Positions 16,809 through 24,764 are shown, numbered from the stretch's first letter. The stretch is DNA of 34,025 bases from Halioxenophilus sp964342265 (GCA_964342265.1 CAYFFE010000030.1:1-34025); one strand, 5' to 3'. Program-made: numbers and translations. The notes: generated by a model not told the origin, from the letters alone.

Positions 16809-17621
16809 GTGACGACTTACGCTGTTGGCGACCTTCAAGGTTGTCTAGATCCACTGCTTTGCCTCTTAAAAGAGGTTAATTTCGATCCGCAAACCGACCG
16901 CCTTTGGCTGGTGGGCGATCTCGTCAACCGAGGCCCGCAATCGCTGGCAACCCTAGAGTACCTCTACGAATTACGCCACTGTGTGGTGAGCGTGCTGGGC
17001 AATCACGATTTGCATCTGTTGGCCTACGCCTACGGTCATCGCGCGCCGTCGCGGGGCGACACGCTCGACGACATCATTCACTCGCCCAAACTGCCGCTCT
17101 GGCTCGATTGGTTACGCCAAATGCCACTGCTGTACTGGGACGAACAATTTGGCTGCGCCCTGGTGCACGCCGGTATTCCCCCGCAATGGAATATTGACCA
17201 AGCACTGGCTCTCAGTGGCGAAGTGGAAGCTTGCTTGAAGGACGATCAAGCACTGGATGGATTCTTGGCCAACATGTACGGCAACACGCCCAGTCAGTGG
17301 CGCGACGACTTAACCGGCACCGACCGATTGCGCACCATTACCAACTACTTTACCCGCATGCGCTTTTGCGATGCCCAAGGTCAGTTGGAGCTCAAGCACA
17401 AAGGCGAGCCGGCTACCGCTCCGGAAGGTTTCCAGCCTTGGTTTGAGCACTATCTGCAAAACCCCGACAACCCTACCGTGATTTTTGGCCATTGGGCCGC
17501 ACTAGACGGTGCTACCCACAGCCATCGAGCCATTGGCCTGGATACTGGCTGCGTGTGGGGCAACAATCTCACCATGCTATGCTTAGAGACCGGCCAACGC
17601 TGGCAATGCGATTGCCCTTAA
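16809..17621 (+). CDS. apaH: Symmetrical bis(5'-nucleosyl)-tetraphosphatase
   Basis: Hydrolyses Ap4A to two ADP, controlling dinucleoside polyphosphates that accumulate in stress and can cap RNA 5' ends. It is a metallophosphatase of 270 residues with GDLQG (7-11), GDLVNRGP (36-43) and GNHD (64-67). The first motif has Gln where E. coli ApaH has His; pseudomonad ApaH shares this variant as far as I recall, so it is not a defect. Start is a GTG at 16809, 6 bases after the apaG stop. It is the last gene of the lptD-to-apaH run and is convergent with galE. Confidence 0.95.
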   Translation: MTTYAVGDLQGCLDPLLCLLKEVNFDPQTDRLWLVGDLVNRGPQSLATLEYLYELRHCVVSVLGNHDLHLLAYAYGHRAPSRGDTLDDIIHSPKLPLWLDWLRQMPLLYWDEQFGCALVHAGIPPQWNIDQALALSGEVEACLKDDQALDGFLANMYGNTPSQWRDDLTGTDRLRTITNYFTRMRFCDAQGQLELKHKGEPATAPEGFQPWFEHYLQNPDNPTVIFGHWAALDGATHSHRAIGLDTGCVWGNNLTMLCLETGQRWQCDCP

Positions 17622-17661
17622 TTGCAAGGCTGTATAACTTGAAGGCTAAACAGCGCTATAG

Positions 17662-17682
17662 CGACTGCCCCCAAGGCAGTCG
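17662..17682. terminator. Hairpin between convergent apaH and galE
   Basis: CGACTGCC (17662-17669) and GGCAGTCG (17675-17682) form a perfect 8-bp GC-rich stem with a 5-base loop. It lies 40 bases after apaH and 22 bases beyond the galE stop, the only structure in this 83-base gap. No U-run follows on either strand, so intrinsic termination is unproven; it may protect 3' ends or work with Rho. Confidence 0.5.
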
Positions 17683-17704
17683 GCCCAACCTATAATCCTC
17701 CAAC

Positions 17705-18727
17705 CTAATCCTCAAAACCATTGGGATTGTTAGATTGCCAGCGCCAAGTGTCGGCCACCATGGCCTCCACACCCAATTCCACTTGCCAGTCCAACTCGCG
17801 CTTAGCTTTGCCGGCGTCGGCGTAGAACTCGGCCAAATCACCGGCCCGGCGCGGTAAAATTTGGTAGGGAATGGGCTTGCCACAGGCCTTTTCGTAGGCG
17901 GCCACCATCTCCAACACACTCAAACCGCGACCCGCACCCAGGTTATAAACCTGCCAACCGGGCTCGCTGTTTAAGAGCTTATTGAGCGCCGCCAGATGCC
18001 CGCGCGCCAAATCCACCACATGGATGTAATCGCGTACCCCTGTGCCATCGCGAGTGGGGTAATCGTCGCCGAATATACCTAAAAATTCTCGCTTACCTAC
18101 ACTAACTTGCGCGATATACGGCAATAGATTGTTGGGAATACCGTTGGGATCTTCGCCGATTAAACCGCTCGGATGCGCGCCGATGGGATTAAAGTAGCGC
18201 AACAACGACACCCGCCAGGGCGACTCGGGAGCATTGCAGGCGTCTTTGAGAATCTCCTCCACCATGAGCTTGGTGCGGCCGTAAACATTACTGGCCGCCG
18301 TGGGCAGAGTTTCTACGTAGGGGATGGGCGCGTTTTCGCCGTATACCGTGGCTGAGGAACTGAACACAATGTTGCAGCAACCGGCCTCAGCCATTACCTC
18401 GGCCAGCGCCACACTGCCGGCGACGTTGTTGTCGTAGTAGGCCAAGGGGATTTGCGCAGATTCTCCTACCGCCTTCAATCCGGCAAAATGAATCACGCCG
18501 GCAAACCTGTGTTCTTGAAATATGCGCCTCATTTGCGGCTGATCGCGAATATCCGCCTCTACGAACTCTAGGGTTTTACCTGTTATTTTTTCAACCCGCT
18601 TGAGGGATTCGATTTTGCTGTTTTTTAGGTTGTCGACCACAACCACCTCAAACCCCGCGTGCAACAGCTCAACACAAGTGTGGCTGCCGATATAACCGGC
18701 GCCGCCTGTGACTAAAATCTTTCCCAT
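17705..18727 (-). CDS. galE: UDP-glucose 4-epimerase
   Basis: NAD-dependent interconversion of UDP-glucose and UDP-galactose, supplying galactose units for surface polysaccharide or galactose use. It is a short-chain dehydrogenase-type protein of 340 residues: Rossmann motif GGAGYIG (8-14), serines at 123-125 and the catalytic pair Y149/K153 (YGRTK). The frame is open upstream to 18880, but the ATG at 18727 gives the standard MGKILVTGGAG start with GGAA upstream. No galactose-catabolic or glycosyltransferase genes adjoin it, so a role in envelope sugars is an inference. Confidence 0.94.
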   Translation of the reverse strand: MGKILVTGGAGYIGSHTCVELLHAGFEVVVVDNLKNSKIESLKRVEKITGKTLEFVEADIRDQPQMRRIFQEHRFAGVIHFAGLKAVGESAQIPLAYYDNNVAGSVALAEVMAEAGCCNIVFSSSATVYGENAPIPYVETLPTAASNVYGRTKLMVEEILKDACNAPESPWRVSLLRYFNPIGAHPSGLIGEDPNGIPNNLLPYIAQVSVGKREFLGIFGDDYPTRDGTGVRDYIHVVDLARGHLAALNKLLNSEPGWQVYNLGAGRGLSVLEMVAAYEKACGKPIPYQILPRRAGDLAEFYADAGKAKRELDWQVELGVEAMVADTWRWQSNNPNGFED

Positions 18728-18893
18728 GATCTGACGATTCCTTATACAGCTCGATTTTTTTGCGATCTTTTTATTGCAGTTTCTGTTGCAATGGACAAAT
18801 AATAACTGTAATGATGCAGTGAATACAGTCGGGTTAAAGCCCTCAATATCAACCAAAAATTGGACAAGCGCGTAAAGCAATCAAATACTTGAA

Positions 18894-18899
18894 CTATAC
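18894..18899 (+). promoter_or_regulatory. Candidate sigmaS-type -10 element for prkA
   Basis: CTATAC matches the -10 favoured by sigmaS (CTATACT). No good -35 lies 17 bases upstream, which sigmaS promoters tolerate. In E. coli the homologous yeaG-yeaH genes are sigmaS-dependent, making this plausible but unproven. Initiation near 18906 would give a leader of about 208 bases. Confidence 0.3.
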
Positions 18900-18994
18900 G
18901 ATTGTGGCACAAACAAAGTTGTATACGAGGAGATAACCCAACGCGAAAAACATTCGCTACCTGCGACGGCCACAGCTTGAGTGCGCCGAGCTAC

Positions 18995-19030
18995 AAACAA
19001 CCCAGCAACACCGCTGCCATGTGGTTGTTT
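18995..19030 (+). repeat. 8-bp stem-loop in the prkA leader
   Basis: AAACAACC (18995-19002) pairs with GGTTGTTT (19023-19030) around a 20-base loop. It lies about 85 bases upstream of the prkA start and 23 bases before a second hairpin. Confidence 0.4.
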
Positions 19031-19053
19031 TGTTTCGCTACGCACTGCCTTTT

Positions 19054-19070
19054 CGGCCCATATTGGGCCG
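19054..19070 (+). repeat. Compact 7-bp hairpin upstream of prkA
   Basis: CGGCCCA (19054-19060), loop TAT, TGGGCCG (19064-19070): a perfect GC-rich stem ending 43 bases before the prkA start. No T-run follows, so it is not a terminator. It could be a leader RNA structure or, as DNA, an operator. Confidence 0.5.
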
Positions 19071-19113
19071 GCTGCCCGCCGCTCCCATCAATTCGAAAGA
19101 GGATGCAATATAG

Positions 19114-21036
19114 ATGAGTATTTTCAGCCATTACCAGGAGCGTTACGTTGCCACCCAGGAAGAAGAACTCACCATCCAAGAGTATCTCGACCTGTGTAAG
19201 TCAGACCCCAGCGTTTACGCCACTGCCGCCGAGCGCATGCTCATGGCCATCGGCGAACCCGAGTTAATCGATACCTCACTAGATTCCCGACTGTCCCGCA
19301 TCTTCTCCAACAAAATCATCAAGCGCTACAAAGCATTCGAAGACTTCTACGGCATGGAAGAAAGCATCGAGCAAATCGTGTCTTTCTTTAAACACGCTGC
19401 GCAAGGCCTGGAAGAGAAAAAACAAATTTTGTATTTACTGGGCCCCGTGGGTGGCGGTAAATCCTCACTGGCCGAAAAACTCAAAGCGCTAATCGAAAAA
19501 TTTCCTATTTACTGCATCAAGGGCTCACCGGTCTTTGAAAGCCCACTGGGTTTATTCGATCCCGACGAAGACGGCGAAATTCTGCAAGAAGATTACGGCA
19601 TTCCCACCCGCTACGTAAAAACCATTATGTCGCCCTGGGCCGTTAAGCGCTTGCACGAATACAACGGCGATATCAGTAAATTTAAAATTGTAAAATTATA
19701 CCCATCCATTTTGGACCAGGTAGCCGTTTCTAAAACCGAACCCGGCGACGAAAACAATCAGGATATTTCCTCGCTGGTGGGTAAAGTGGACATCCGCAAA
19801 CTGGAAGACTTTCCGCAAAACGACCCCGACGCCTACAGCTTCTCCGGAGGTTTGTGCCGAGCCAACCAGGGCCTTATGGAATTTGTGGAAATGTTTAAAG
19901 CCCCCATCAAGGTGTTGCACCCACTGTTAACCGCCACACAGGAGGGCAACTTTAACAGTACCGAAGGATTGGGCGCGATTCCGTTTGAAGGCATAATTCT
20001 CGCTCACTCCAACGAGAGCGAATGGCAGAGCTTTAAAACCAACAAAAATAACGAAGCCTTTATCGACCGGGTGTACATCGTAAAAGTCCCCTACTGCTTG
20101 CGGGTTTCGGAAGAAATTAAAATTTACGAAAAACTCCTGGAGCACTCTTCGCTGTCCGAAGCACCGTGCGCGCCCGATACACTCAACATGCTGGCTCAAT
20201 TCAGCGTGTTATCGCGCATAAAAATGCCGGAAAACTCCAACGTGTTTTCCAAAATGCGCATTTACAACGGCGAAAATTTAAAAGACACCGACCCCAAAGC
20301 CAAATCGCTGCAGGAATACAAAGACAACGCCGGCGTCGACGAAGGCATGTCGGGTTTATCCACCCGCTTTGCTTTTAAGATTTTATCCAAAGTCTTTAAC
20401 TTCGACCCCACCGAAGTCGCCGCCAACCCCGTGCACCTGCTCTATGTGTTGGAACAACAAATCGAACAGGAACAATTTGCGCAAGAAGTTCAAGAACGCT
20501 ACGTGGGTTATTTAAAAGAGTTTCTCGCGCCCAAATACGTGGAATTTATTGGCAAAGAAATTCAAACCGCCTACTTGGAATCCTACGCCGAGTACGGCCA
20601 AAACATTTTCGATCGCTATGTAACCTATGCCGATTTTTGGATTCAGGATCAGGAATACCGCGATCCAGAAACCGGCGAAATTCTCGACCGCGCCTCGCTC
20701 AACGAAGAGTTGGAAAAAATCGAAAAACCCGCCGGCATCAGCAACCCGAAAGATTTCCGCAACGAAGTGGTGAATTTTGTGTTGCGCGCGCGAGCCAATA
20801 ACAACGGCAAAAACCCGGCATGGAATAGCTACGAAAAACTGCGCACGGTGATCGAGAAAAAAATGTTCTCCAACACCGAAGATTTACTGCCGGTTATTTC
20901 GTTCAATGCCAAAGCCTCCAACGACGACAAGAAAAAGCATCAAGATTTTGTCAAGCGCATGGTGGAACGTGGCTATACCGAGAAGCAGGTACGTTTGTTG
21001 TCCGAGTGGTATTTGCGAGTCAGAAAATCGCAGTAA
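19114..21036 (+). CDS. prkA: PrkA family AAA+ protein / serine kinase (YeaG)
   Basis: Homologue of E. coli YeaG and Bacillus PrkA, a protein with an N-terminal AAA+ ATPase domain and a kinase-like C-terminus. It is reported to phosphorylate proteins and is linked to stationary-phase, nitrogen-starvation and sporulation responses. The 640 residues match the family length; the Walker A motif GPVGGGKS lies at 110-117. Start MSIFSHYQERY is that of the family; GAGG lies about 11 bases upstream of the ATG. It is the first gene of prkA-yeaH-spoVR, with 35 bases to the yeaH start. Direct substrates are unknown here. Confidence 0.94.
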   Translation: MSIFSHYQERYVATQEEELTIQEYLDLCKSDPSVYATAAERMLMAIGEPELIDTSLDSRLSRIFSNKIIKRYKAFEDFYGMEESIEQIVSFFKHAAQGLEEKKQILYLLGPVGGGKSSLAEKLKALIEKFPIYCIKGSPVFESPLGLFDPDEDGEILQEDYGIPTRYVKTIMSPWAVKRLHEYNGDISKFKIVKLYPSILDQVAVSKTEPGDENNQDISSLVGKVDIRKLEDFPQNDPDAYSFSGGLCRANQGLMEFVEMFKAPIKVLHPLLTATQEGNFNSTEGLGAIPFEGIILAHSNESEWQSFKTNKNNEAFIDRVYIVKVPYCLRVSEEIKIYEKLLEHSSLSEAPCAPDTLNMLAQFSVLSRIKMPENSNVFSKMRIYNGENLKDTDPKAKSLQEYKDNAGVDEGMSGLSTRFAFKILSKVFNFDPTEVAANPVHLLYVLEQQIEQEQFAQEVQERYVGYLKEFLAPKYVEFIGKEIQTAYLESYAEYGQNIFDRYVTYADFWIQDQEYRDPETGEILDRASLNEELEKIEKPAGISNPKDFRNEVVNFVLRARANNNGKNPAWNSYEKLRTVIEKKMFSNTEDLLPVISFNAKASNDDKKKHQDFVKRMVERGYTEKQVRLLSEWYLRVRKSQ

Positions 21037-21071
21037 AAGCACCGCCCAAGTCAGCAAACTGAGGAGATTTG

Positions 21072-22352
21072 ATGAGTTACATTATCGACCGACGACTGAA
21101 CTCCAAAAACAAGTCTATGGTCAATCGGCAGCGTTTTTTGCGCCGATATCGTAGTCACATCAAAAAAGCCGTATCTGAAGCCGTCAGTCGGCGTTCCATT
21201 ACCGACATGGAAAACGGGGAGCAAATCAGCATCCCCACTAAAGATATTTCCGAGCCGATTTTTCACCACGGTCAGGGCGGCCACCAGGAGCGAGTGTTGC
21301 CCGGCAACGATCAATTCGTCAGCGGCGACCGCATTCCGCGCCCACCGGGCGGAGGCGGCGGCGGTGGTTCTGGCGAGGGCAACGCCAGCGACCAGGGCGA
21401 AGGCATGGACGATTTCGTCTTTCAAATCACGCAAGACGAATTTTTGGATTTCATGTTCGAAGACTTGGAGCTGCCCAATTTAGTAAAACGGCAGTTATCC
21501 GGCAGCGAGGAATTTAAAACCCGCCGCGCGGGCTTTTCCAATCAGGGTTCACCCGGTCAAATCAATATTGTGCGCTCGCTGCGCTCGGCCAATGCACGAC
21601 GCATTGCGTTAAGCAGCGGTAAACGCAAACGCTTAAAAGAAATGGAAGCCGAGCTCGAAAAACTCGAAGCCATGGAGCCTGCGCTAAAAGATCACAAGCG
21701 CATAGAATCGCTGTTGGAGGAAATCGCCAATTTGCGTGCAGCCATTCAAAAAGTCCCCTGGCTCGACGACTTCGACATTAAATACAATCTACAAGTTAAA
21801 TACCCGGTACCGCACAGCAAGGCCGTGATGTTTTGTATTATGGATGTCTCCGGCTCCATGAGCCAAGCCACCAAAGACATGGCCAAACGCTTTTTTATAT
21901 TGTTGTATCTTTTTTTGCAGCGCAATTACGAACGCACCGACGTGGTGTTTATTCGCCACCACACCAGCGCCAAAGAAGTAGAAGAAGAAGAGTTTTTTTA
22001 CTCACGCGAAACCGGTGGTACGATTGTTTCCAGCGCGCTGTATTTAATGAAAGATATTTTGGAAGAGCGCTACCCCACTAACGAATGGAACATTTACGGC
22101 GCGCAGGCTTCCGATGGCGATAACTGGAACGACGACTCCAGCACCTGTTCGCGTTTATTAATGAAAGAAATCCTACCCAAGTTGCAGTACTACTCGTACA
22201 TCGAAATTACCCCACGCCAACACCAAGCGCTGTGGGAAGAGTACGAAACTGTCGCCGGTGCCTTTCCCGATTTGTTTGCCATGCAACAAATTATTGATGT
22301 TAGCGACATTTACCCCGTCTTCCGGCAATTATTTCAGAAGAAAACGGCATGA
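21072..22352 (+). CDS. yeaH: YeaH/YhbH family protein (DUF444), VWA-like
   Basis: Conserved partner of PrkA with unknown biochemical function. The 426 residues contain an Arg/Lys-rich N-terminus, a flexible glycine tract at 93-99, a charged coiled-coil-like stretch at about 186-227, and a von Willebrand factor A-like domain with the MIDAS-type motif DVSGSM (258-263). Such metal-dependent domains often bind a protein partner and pair with AAA+ ATPases, which fits PrkA next door. I chose the ATG at 21072 over a TTG 3 bases upstream because GAGGAG lies 5 bases before the ATG. Its stop overlaps the spoVR start as ATGA. Confidence 0.93.
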   Translation: MSYIIDRRLNSKNKSMVNRQRFLRRYRSHIKKAVSEAVSRRSITDMENGEQISIPTKDISEPIFHHGQGGHQERVLPGNDQFVSGDRIPRPPGGGGGGGSGEGNASDQGEGMDDFVFQITQDEFLDFMFEDLELPNLVKRQLSGSEEFKTRRAGFSNQGSPGQINIVRSLRSANARRIALSSGKRKRLKEMEAELEKLEAMEPALKDHKRIESLLEEIANLRAAIQKVPWLDDFDIKYNLQVKYPVPHSKAVMFCIMDVSGSMSQATKDMAKRFFILLYLFLQRNYERTDVVFIRHHTSAKEVEEEEFFYSRETGGTIVSSALYLMKDILEERYPTNEWNIYGAQASDGDNWNDDSSTCSRLLMKEILPKLQYYSYIEITPRQHQALWEEYETVAGAFPDLFAMQQIIDVSDIYPVFRQLFQKKTA

Positions 22353-23863
22353 AAAATTCCCCCATATCGACCAGTTCCGAGTGGACATTCGAACTGGTTG
22401 AAACCTACGATCGCGAAATTGGTGCCATCGCCAAAGAATATGGCCTGGACACCTACCCCAATCAGATCGAAATCATCAGCTCTGAGCAAATGATGGACGC
22501 CTACTCATCGGTGGGCATGCCAATTGGCTACAACCATTGGTCGTACGGCAAACAATTTCTAACCACCGAGCGCTCCTACAAACGCGGGCAAATGGGCTTG
22601 GCTTACGAGATTGTCATTAATTCCTCGCCGTGCATTGCTTACCTCATGGAAGAAAACACCATGACCATGCAGGCGTTGGTTATCGCGCACGCCAGCTACG
22701 GTCATAACTCGTTTTTTAAAGGCAATTATTTATTCCGCGCCTGGACCGACGCCGAATCGATTATCGATTATTTGGTGTTTGCCAAAAACTACATCGCCAA
22801 GTGCGAGGAGCGCCACGGCATCGATGCCGTAGAGCAGTTGCTGGACTCCTGCCACGCCTTAATGAATTACGGCGTAGATCGCTACCAGCGCCCCTACCCG
22901 ATTTCCAACGCGGAAGAACAATTCCGCCAAAAAGAGCGCGAGGAATATTTGCAGCGACAAGTCAACGATCTCTGGCGCACCATTCCCGCCTCAGAAGCCG
23001 ACTCCGTACCCGAAGAAGCGCTGCAGTATCCGTCGGAACCGCAAGAAAATTTGCTCTACTTTTTTGAGAAAAATGCGCCGCTACTGGAACCCTGGCAACG
23101 CGAGGTGGTGCGCATTGTGCGTAAAGTCGCCCAGTATTTTTACCCGCAGCGACAAACCCAAGTAATGAATGAAGGCTGGGCAACCTTTTGGCACTACACC
23201 TTACTGAATACACTGTATGAACGCGGTAAATTAAGCGACGGCTTCATGATGGAGTTTTTGCAGTCGCACACCAGTGTTATTTATCAGCCACCGTATAACA
23301 GTCGCTATTTTTCGGGCATTAATCCTTACACCCTAGGCTTTAGTATTTTTACCGACCTGCGCCGCATTTGCGAAAAACCCACCGACGAAGACCGCGAATG
23401 GTTTCCCGATATCGCCGGCTCAAATTGGTTGGAGACTTTGGATTTCGCCATGCGCAATTTCAAGGATGAGAGTTTTATTCTGCAATACCTGTCGCCCAAG
23501 GTTATGCGCGACCTTAAATTGTTTTCCATCGTCGACGACAACTTGGAATCCGACATTATCGTTGGCGCTATTCACGATACCGAAGGCTACCAAAGCATTC
23601 GGGAATCCCTGGCGGGCCAGTACAACTTGGGCAATCGCGAACCTAATATTCAGGTTAAAAAGGTCAATATTCGCGGCGATCGCTCCATCACGCTGGAACA
23701 CACACGCCATAATCGCGTACCGCTGGGCGATGCCACCGAAGAGGTGCTGCGCCATGTGCACCGTATTTGGGGCTTCGACGTGCATTTGGTGTCTACCGAC
23801 GATGGCGTAGTGTGCGAGAGCTACCAGTGCCCACCGCCACCAGAGGAAAACGCCAAAAGTTAG
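22349..23863 (+). CDS. spoVR: SpoVR family protein (YcgB)
   Basis: Homologue of Bacillus SpoVR, involved in spore cortex formation, and of E. coli YcgB; the biochemical role in non-sporulating bacteria is unknown. Its 504 residues match the family. Conserved patches include YNHWSYGKQF, HASYGHNSFFK, MNEGWATFWHY (a histidine/glutamate arrangement suggestive of a metal site, by inference) and INPYTLGF. It starts inside the yeaH stop codon (ATGA), so the three proteins are translationally linked. In E. coli ycgB is separate from yeaGH; here they form one operon. It is convergent with the response-regulator gene, with no terminator in the 38-base gap. Confidence 0.93.
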   Translation: MKNSPISTSSEWTFELVETYDREIGAIAKEYGLDTYPNQIEIISSEQMMDAYSSVGMPIGYNHWSYGKQFLTTERSYKRGQMGLAYEIVINSSPCIAYLMEENTMTMQALVIAHASYGHNSFFKGNYLFRAWTDAESIIDYLVFAKNYIAKCEERHGIDAVEQLLDSCHALMNYGVDRYQRPYPISNAEEQFRQKEREEYLQRQVNDLWRTIPASEADSVPEEALQYPSEPQENLLYFFEKNAPLLEPWQREVVRIVRKVAQYFYPQRQTQVMNEGWATFWHYTLLNTLYERGKLSDGFMMEFLQSHTSVIYQPPYNSRYFSGINPYTLGFSIFTDLRRICEKPTDEDREWFPDIAGSNWLETLDFAMRNFKDESFILQYLSPKVMRDLKLFSIVDDNLESDIIVGAIHDTEGYQSIRESLAGQYNLGNREPNIQVKKVNIRGDRSITLEHTRHNRVPLGDATEEVLRHVHRIWGFDVHLVSTDDGVVCESYQCPPPPEENAKS

Positions 23864-23901
23864 GCAATTGGGCTTTACCGGGCGATAGTCCAGTAGAGAG
23901 A

Positions 23902-24465
23902 TTAATCCAGTAGGGATTTTACGGCGGCCAACAGCTCTGCGTTTTGAAAAGGCTTGCGCAAAATGGCGTTGGCGCCCATTTCCAGAGCGCGTTCTAGGCC
24001 GGCTTCCGATTCGGCCGACACCACCAGCACTTTTAGGTCTTTGTACTCATCGCGATTGCGGATAAATTCCAGCACGCCAAAGCCGTCCAGGCCGGGCATT
24101 TTTAAATCGAGCGTAATCACCGCCGGACTTACAGTGCTGAGCAAGCTGCCAGCGGCAAAGCCGTCGTGGGCGGTTTCTACTGCGTAGCCTTCGCGGCTCA
24201 GCACACGACCAATGGCGGCGGCCATCTCTTTGTTGTCTTCCACCACCAACACCTTGCCCGGCCCAGCATCAAACTCAGGGGGAATGGGCAGCTCGTTATC
24301 GCGCAAAAAGGTGACAAAATCCTCCTGGCGAATACGATGATCGCCGCGCCCAGGCAATTTGTACGCCTTAAGCCGACCGCGCTCAATCCAACGGATAATG
24401 GTGCGGAAATTAACGCCGCAATATTTGGCCGCTTCACCGGTAGTGAGAACTCTCACCTCAGCCAT
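23902..24465 (-). CDS. Response regulator with N-terminal excisionase-type HTH and C-terminal receiver
   Basis: A 187-residue protein with inverted layout: a MerR/excisionase-like helix-turn-helix at about 5-56 (TTGEAAKYCGVNFRTIIRWI, then a basic wing KLPGRGDHRI), a short linker, then a CheY-like receiver at 70-187. The receiver is complete: E76/D77, phosphoacceptor D120 (TLDLKMPG), S150 and K171 (RKPF). It is therefore likely a phosphorylation-controlled DNA-binding protein. Start at 24465 has AGGTGG about 10 bases upstream. It is separated by 462 bases from a divergent soluble histidine kinase, a plausible partner. I do not recognise a named gene; target sites are unknown. Confidence 0.85.
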   Translation of the reverse strand: MAEVRVLTTGEAAKYCGVNFRTIIRWIERGRLKAYKLPGRGDHRIRQEDFVTFLRDNELPIPPEFDAGPGKVLVVEDNKEMAAAIGRVLSREGYAVETAHDGFAAGSLLSTVSPAVITLDLKMPGLDGFGVLEFIRNRDEYKDLKVLVVSAESEAGLERALEMGANAILRKPFQNAELLAAVKSLLD

Positions 24466-24577
24466 GCTGTTATTCCACCTTGAGATAGTTAAATACGTAA
24501 TCCAACGTGATTGTTATTGTCGTAAGAAGGCGCGTAAACATCTGTGAATCACATCTAACTATAACCTGCCTTTCATG

Positions 24578-24624
24578 ACAAATGTATCTGATTTGACAAT
24601 TTGTTATACATTTATTTTACAAAT
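24578..24624. promoter_or_regulatory. Three helically phased ACAAAT/ATTTGT half-sites
   Basis: ACAAAT at 24578-24583, its complement ATTTGT at 24599-24604, and ACAAAT at 24619-24624. Centres are 21 and 20 bases apart, about two DNA turns, so all lie on one face. The last ends 7 bases before the -35 box of the strong promoter at 24632. The AT-rich setting raises the chance of coincidence; the phasing argues for a bound regulator. Confidence 0.45.
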
Positions 24625-24651
24625 GACAGGATTGACAGCTTAGACAGGAAG
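24625..24651 (+). repeat. Three 9-base GACAG direct repeats overlapping the -35 box
   Basis: GACAG occurs at 24625, 24634 and 24643, exactly 9 bases apart, covering the -35 element and the promoter spacer. A repressor or activator site at this place could directly control polymerase access. The repeat is visible; the role is inferred. Confidence 0.45.
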
Positions 24652-24659
24652 TATATAAT
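24632..24659 (+). promoter_or_regulatory. Perfect-consensus sigma70 promoter
   Basis: TTGACA (24632-24637), a 16-base spacer, TATAAT (24654-24659): both hexamers match the consensus exactly. Initiation is expected around 24665-24667. No protein gene begins before the terminator about 100 bases downstream. Confidence 0.8.
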
Positions 24660-24665
24660 TATTCA

Positions 24666-24764
24666 CATCTTCTGGGTAATTTGCCTCTCCCAGGCACCTC
24701 CCTAATTGCTCAGCACTAACACCCTAAGACCCTTTCCCCTCTGCTTTTTCGAGGGGTTTTTTTT
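24666..24764 (+). ncRNA. Candidate small RNA of about 100 nt (or attenuated kinase leader)
   Basis: Bounded by the perfect promoter and the terminator at 24736-24764. No ATG or GTG occurs between 24665 and 24735, so it is not a small ORF with those starts. A 5' stem-loop can form from CTGGG and CCCAG (about 24673-24694). The rest is largely unstructured and C/U-rich with CCTCTCC, CCTCCC and CCCCTC, which could pair with Shine-Dalgarno sequences. I cannot assign an Rfam family. The alternative is a leader for the kinase gene at 24928, with the terminator acting as attenuator. Confidence 0.6.
24736..24764 (+). terminator. Rho-independent terminator of the candidate small RNA
   Basis: CCCCTC (24736-24741), a 9-base loop, GAGGGG (24751-24756), then eight T (24757-24764). 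It points along the plus strand only; the minus strand has no T-run after the stem. No protein gene precedes it on the plus strand for over 850 bases. Confidence 0.9.

Larger units (their letters stand above)
18728..19113. other. 386-base divergent galE / prkA control region
   Basis: No gene I would call with confidence. It holds a candidate sigmaS-like -10 for prkA and two stem-loops in what would be a leader of about 200 bases. A weak upstream open frame ends in ATGA over the prkA start codon. The galE promoter must lie in the left part; no clear match was found. Confidence 0.45.

Noticed and set aside
18904..18921. TGGCAC...GTT resembling a sigma54 promoter upstream of prkA
   Set aside because: The -12 element is not TTGC and the GG-to-GC spacing does not fit, so it fails the sigma54 consensus.
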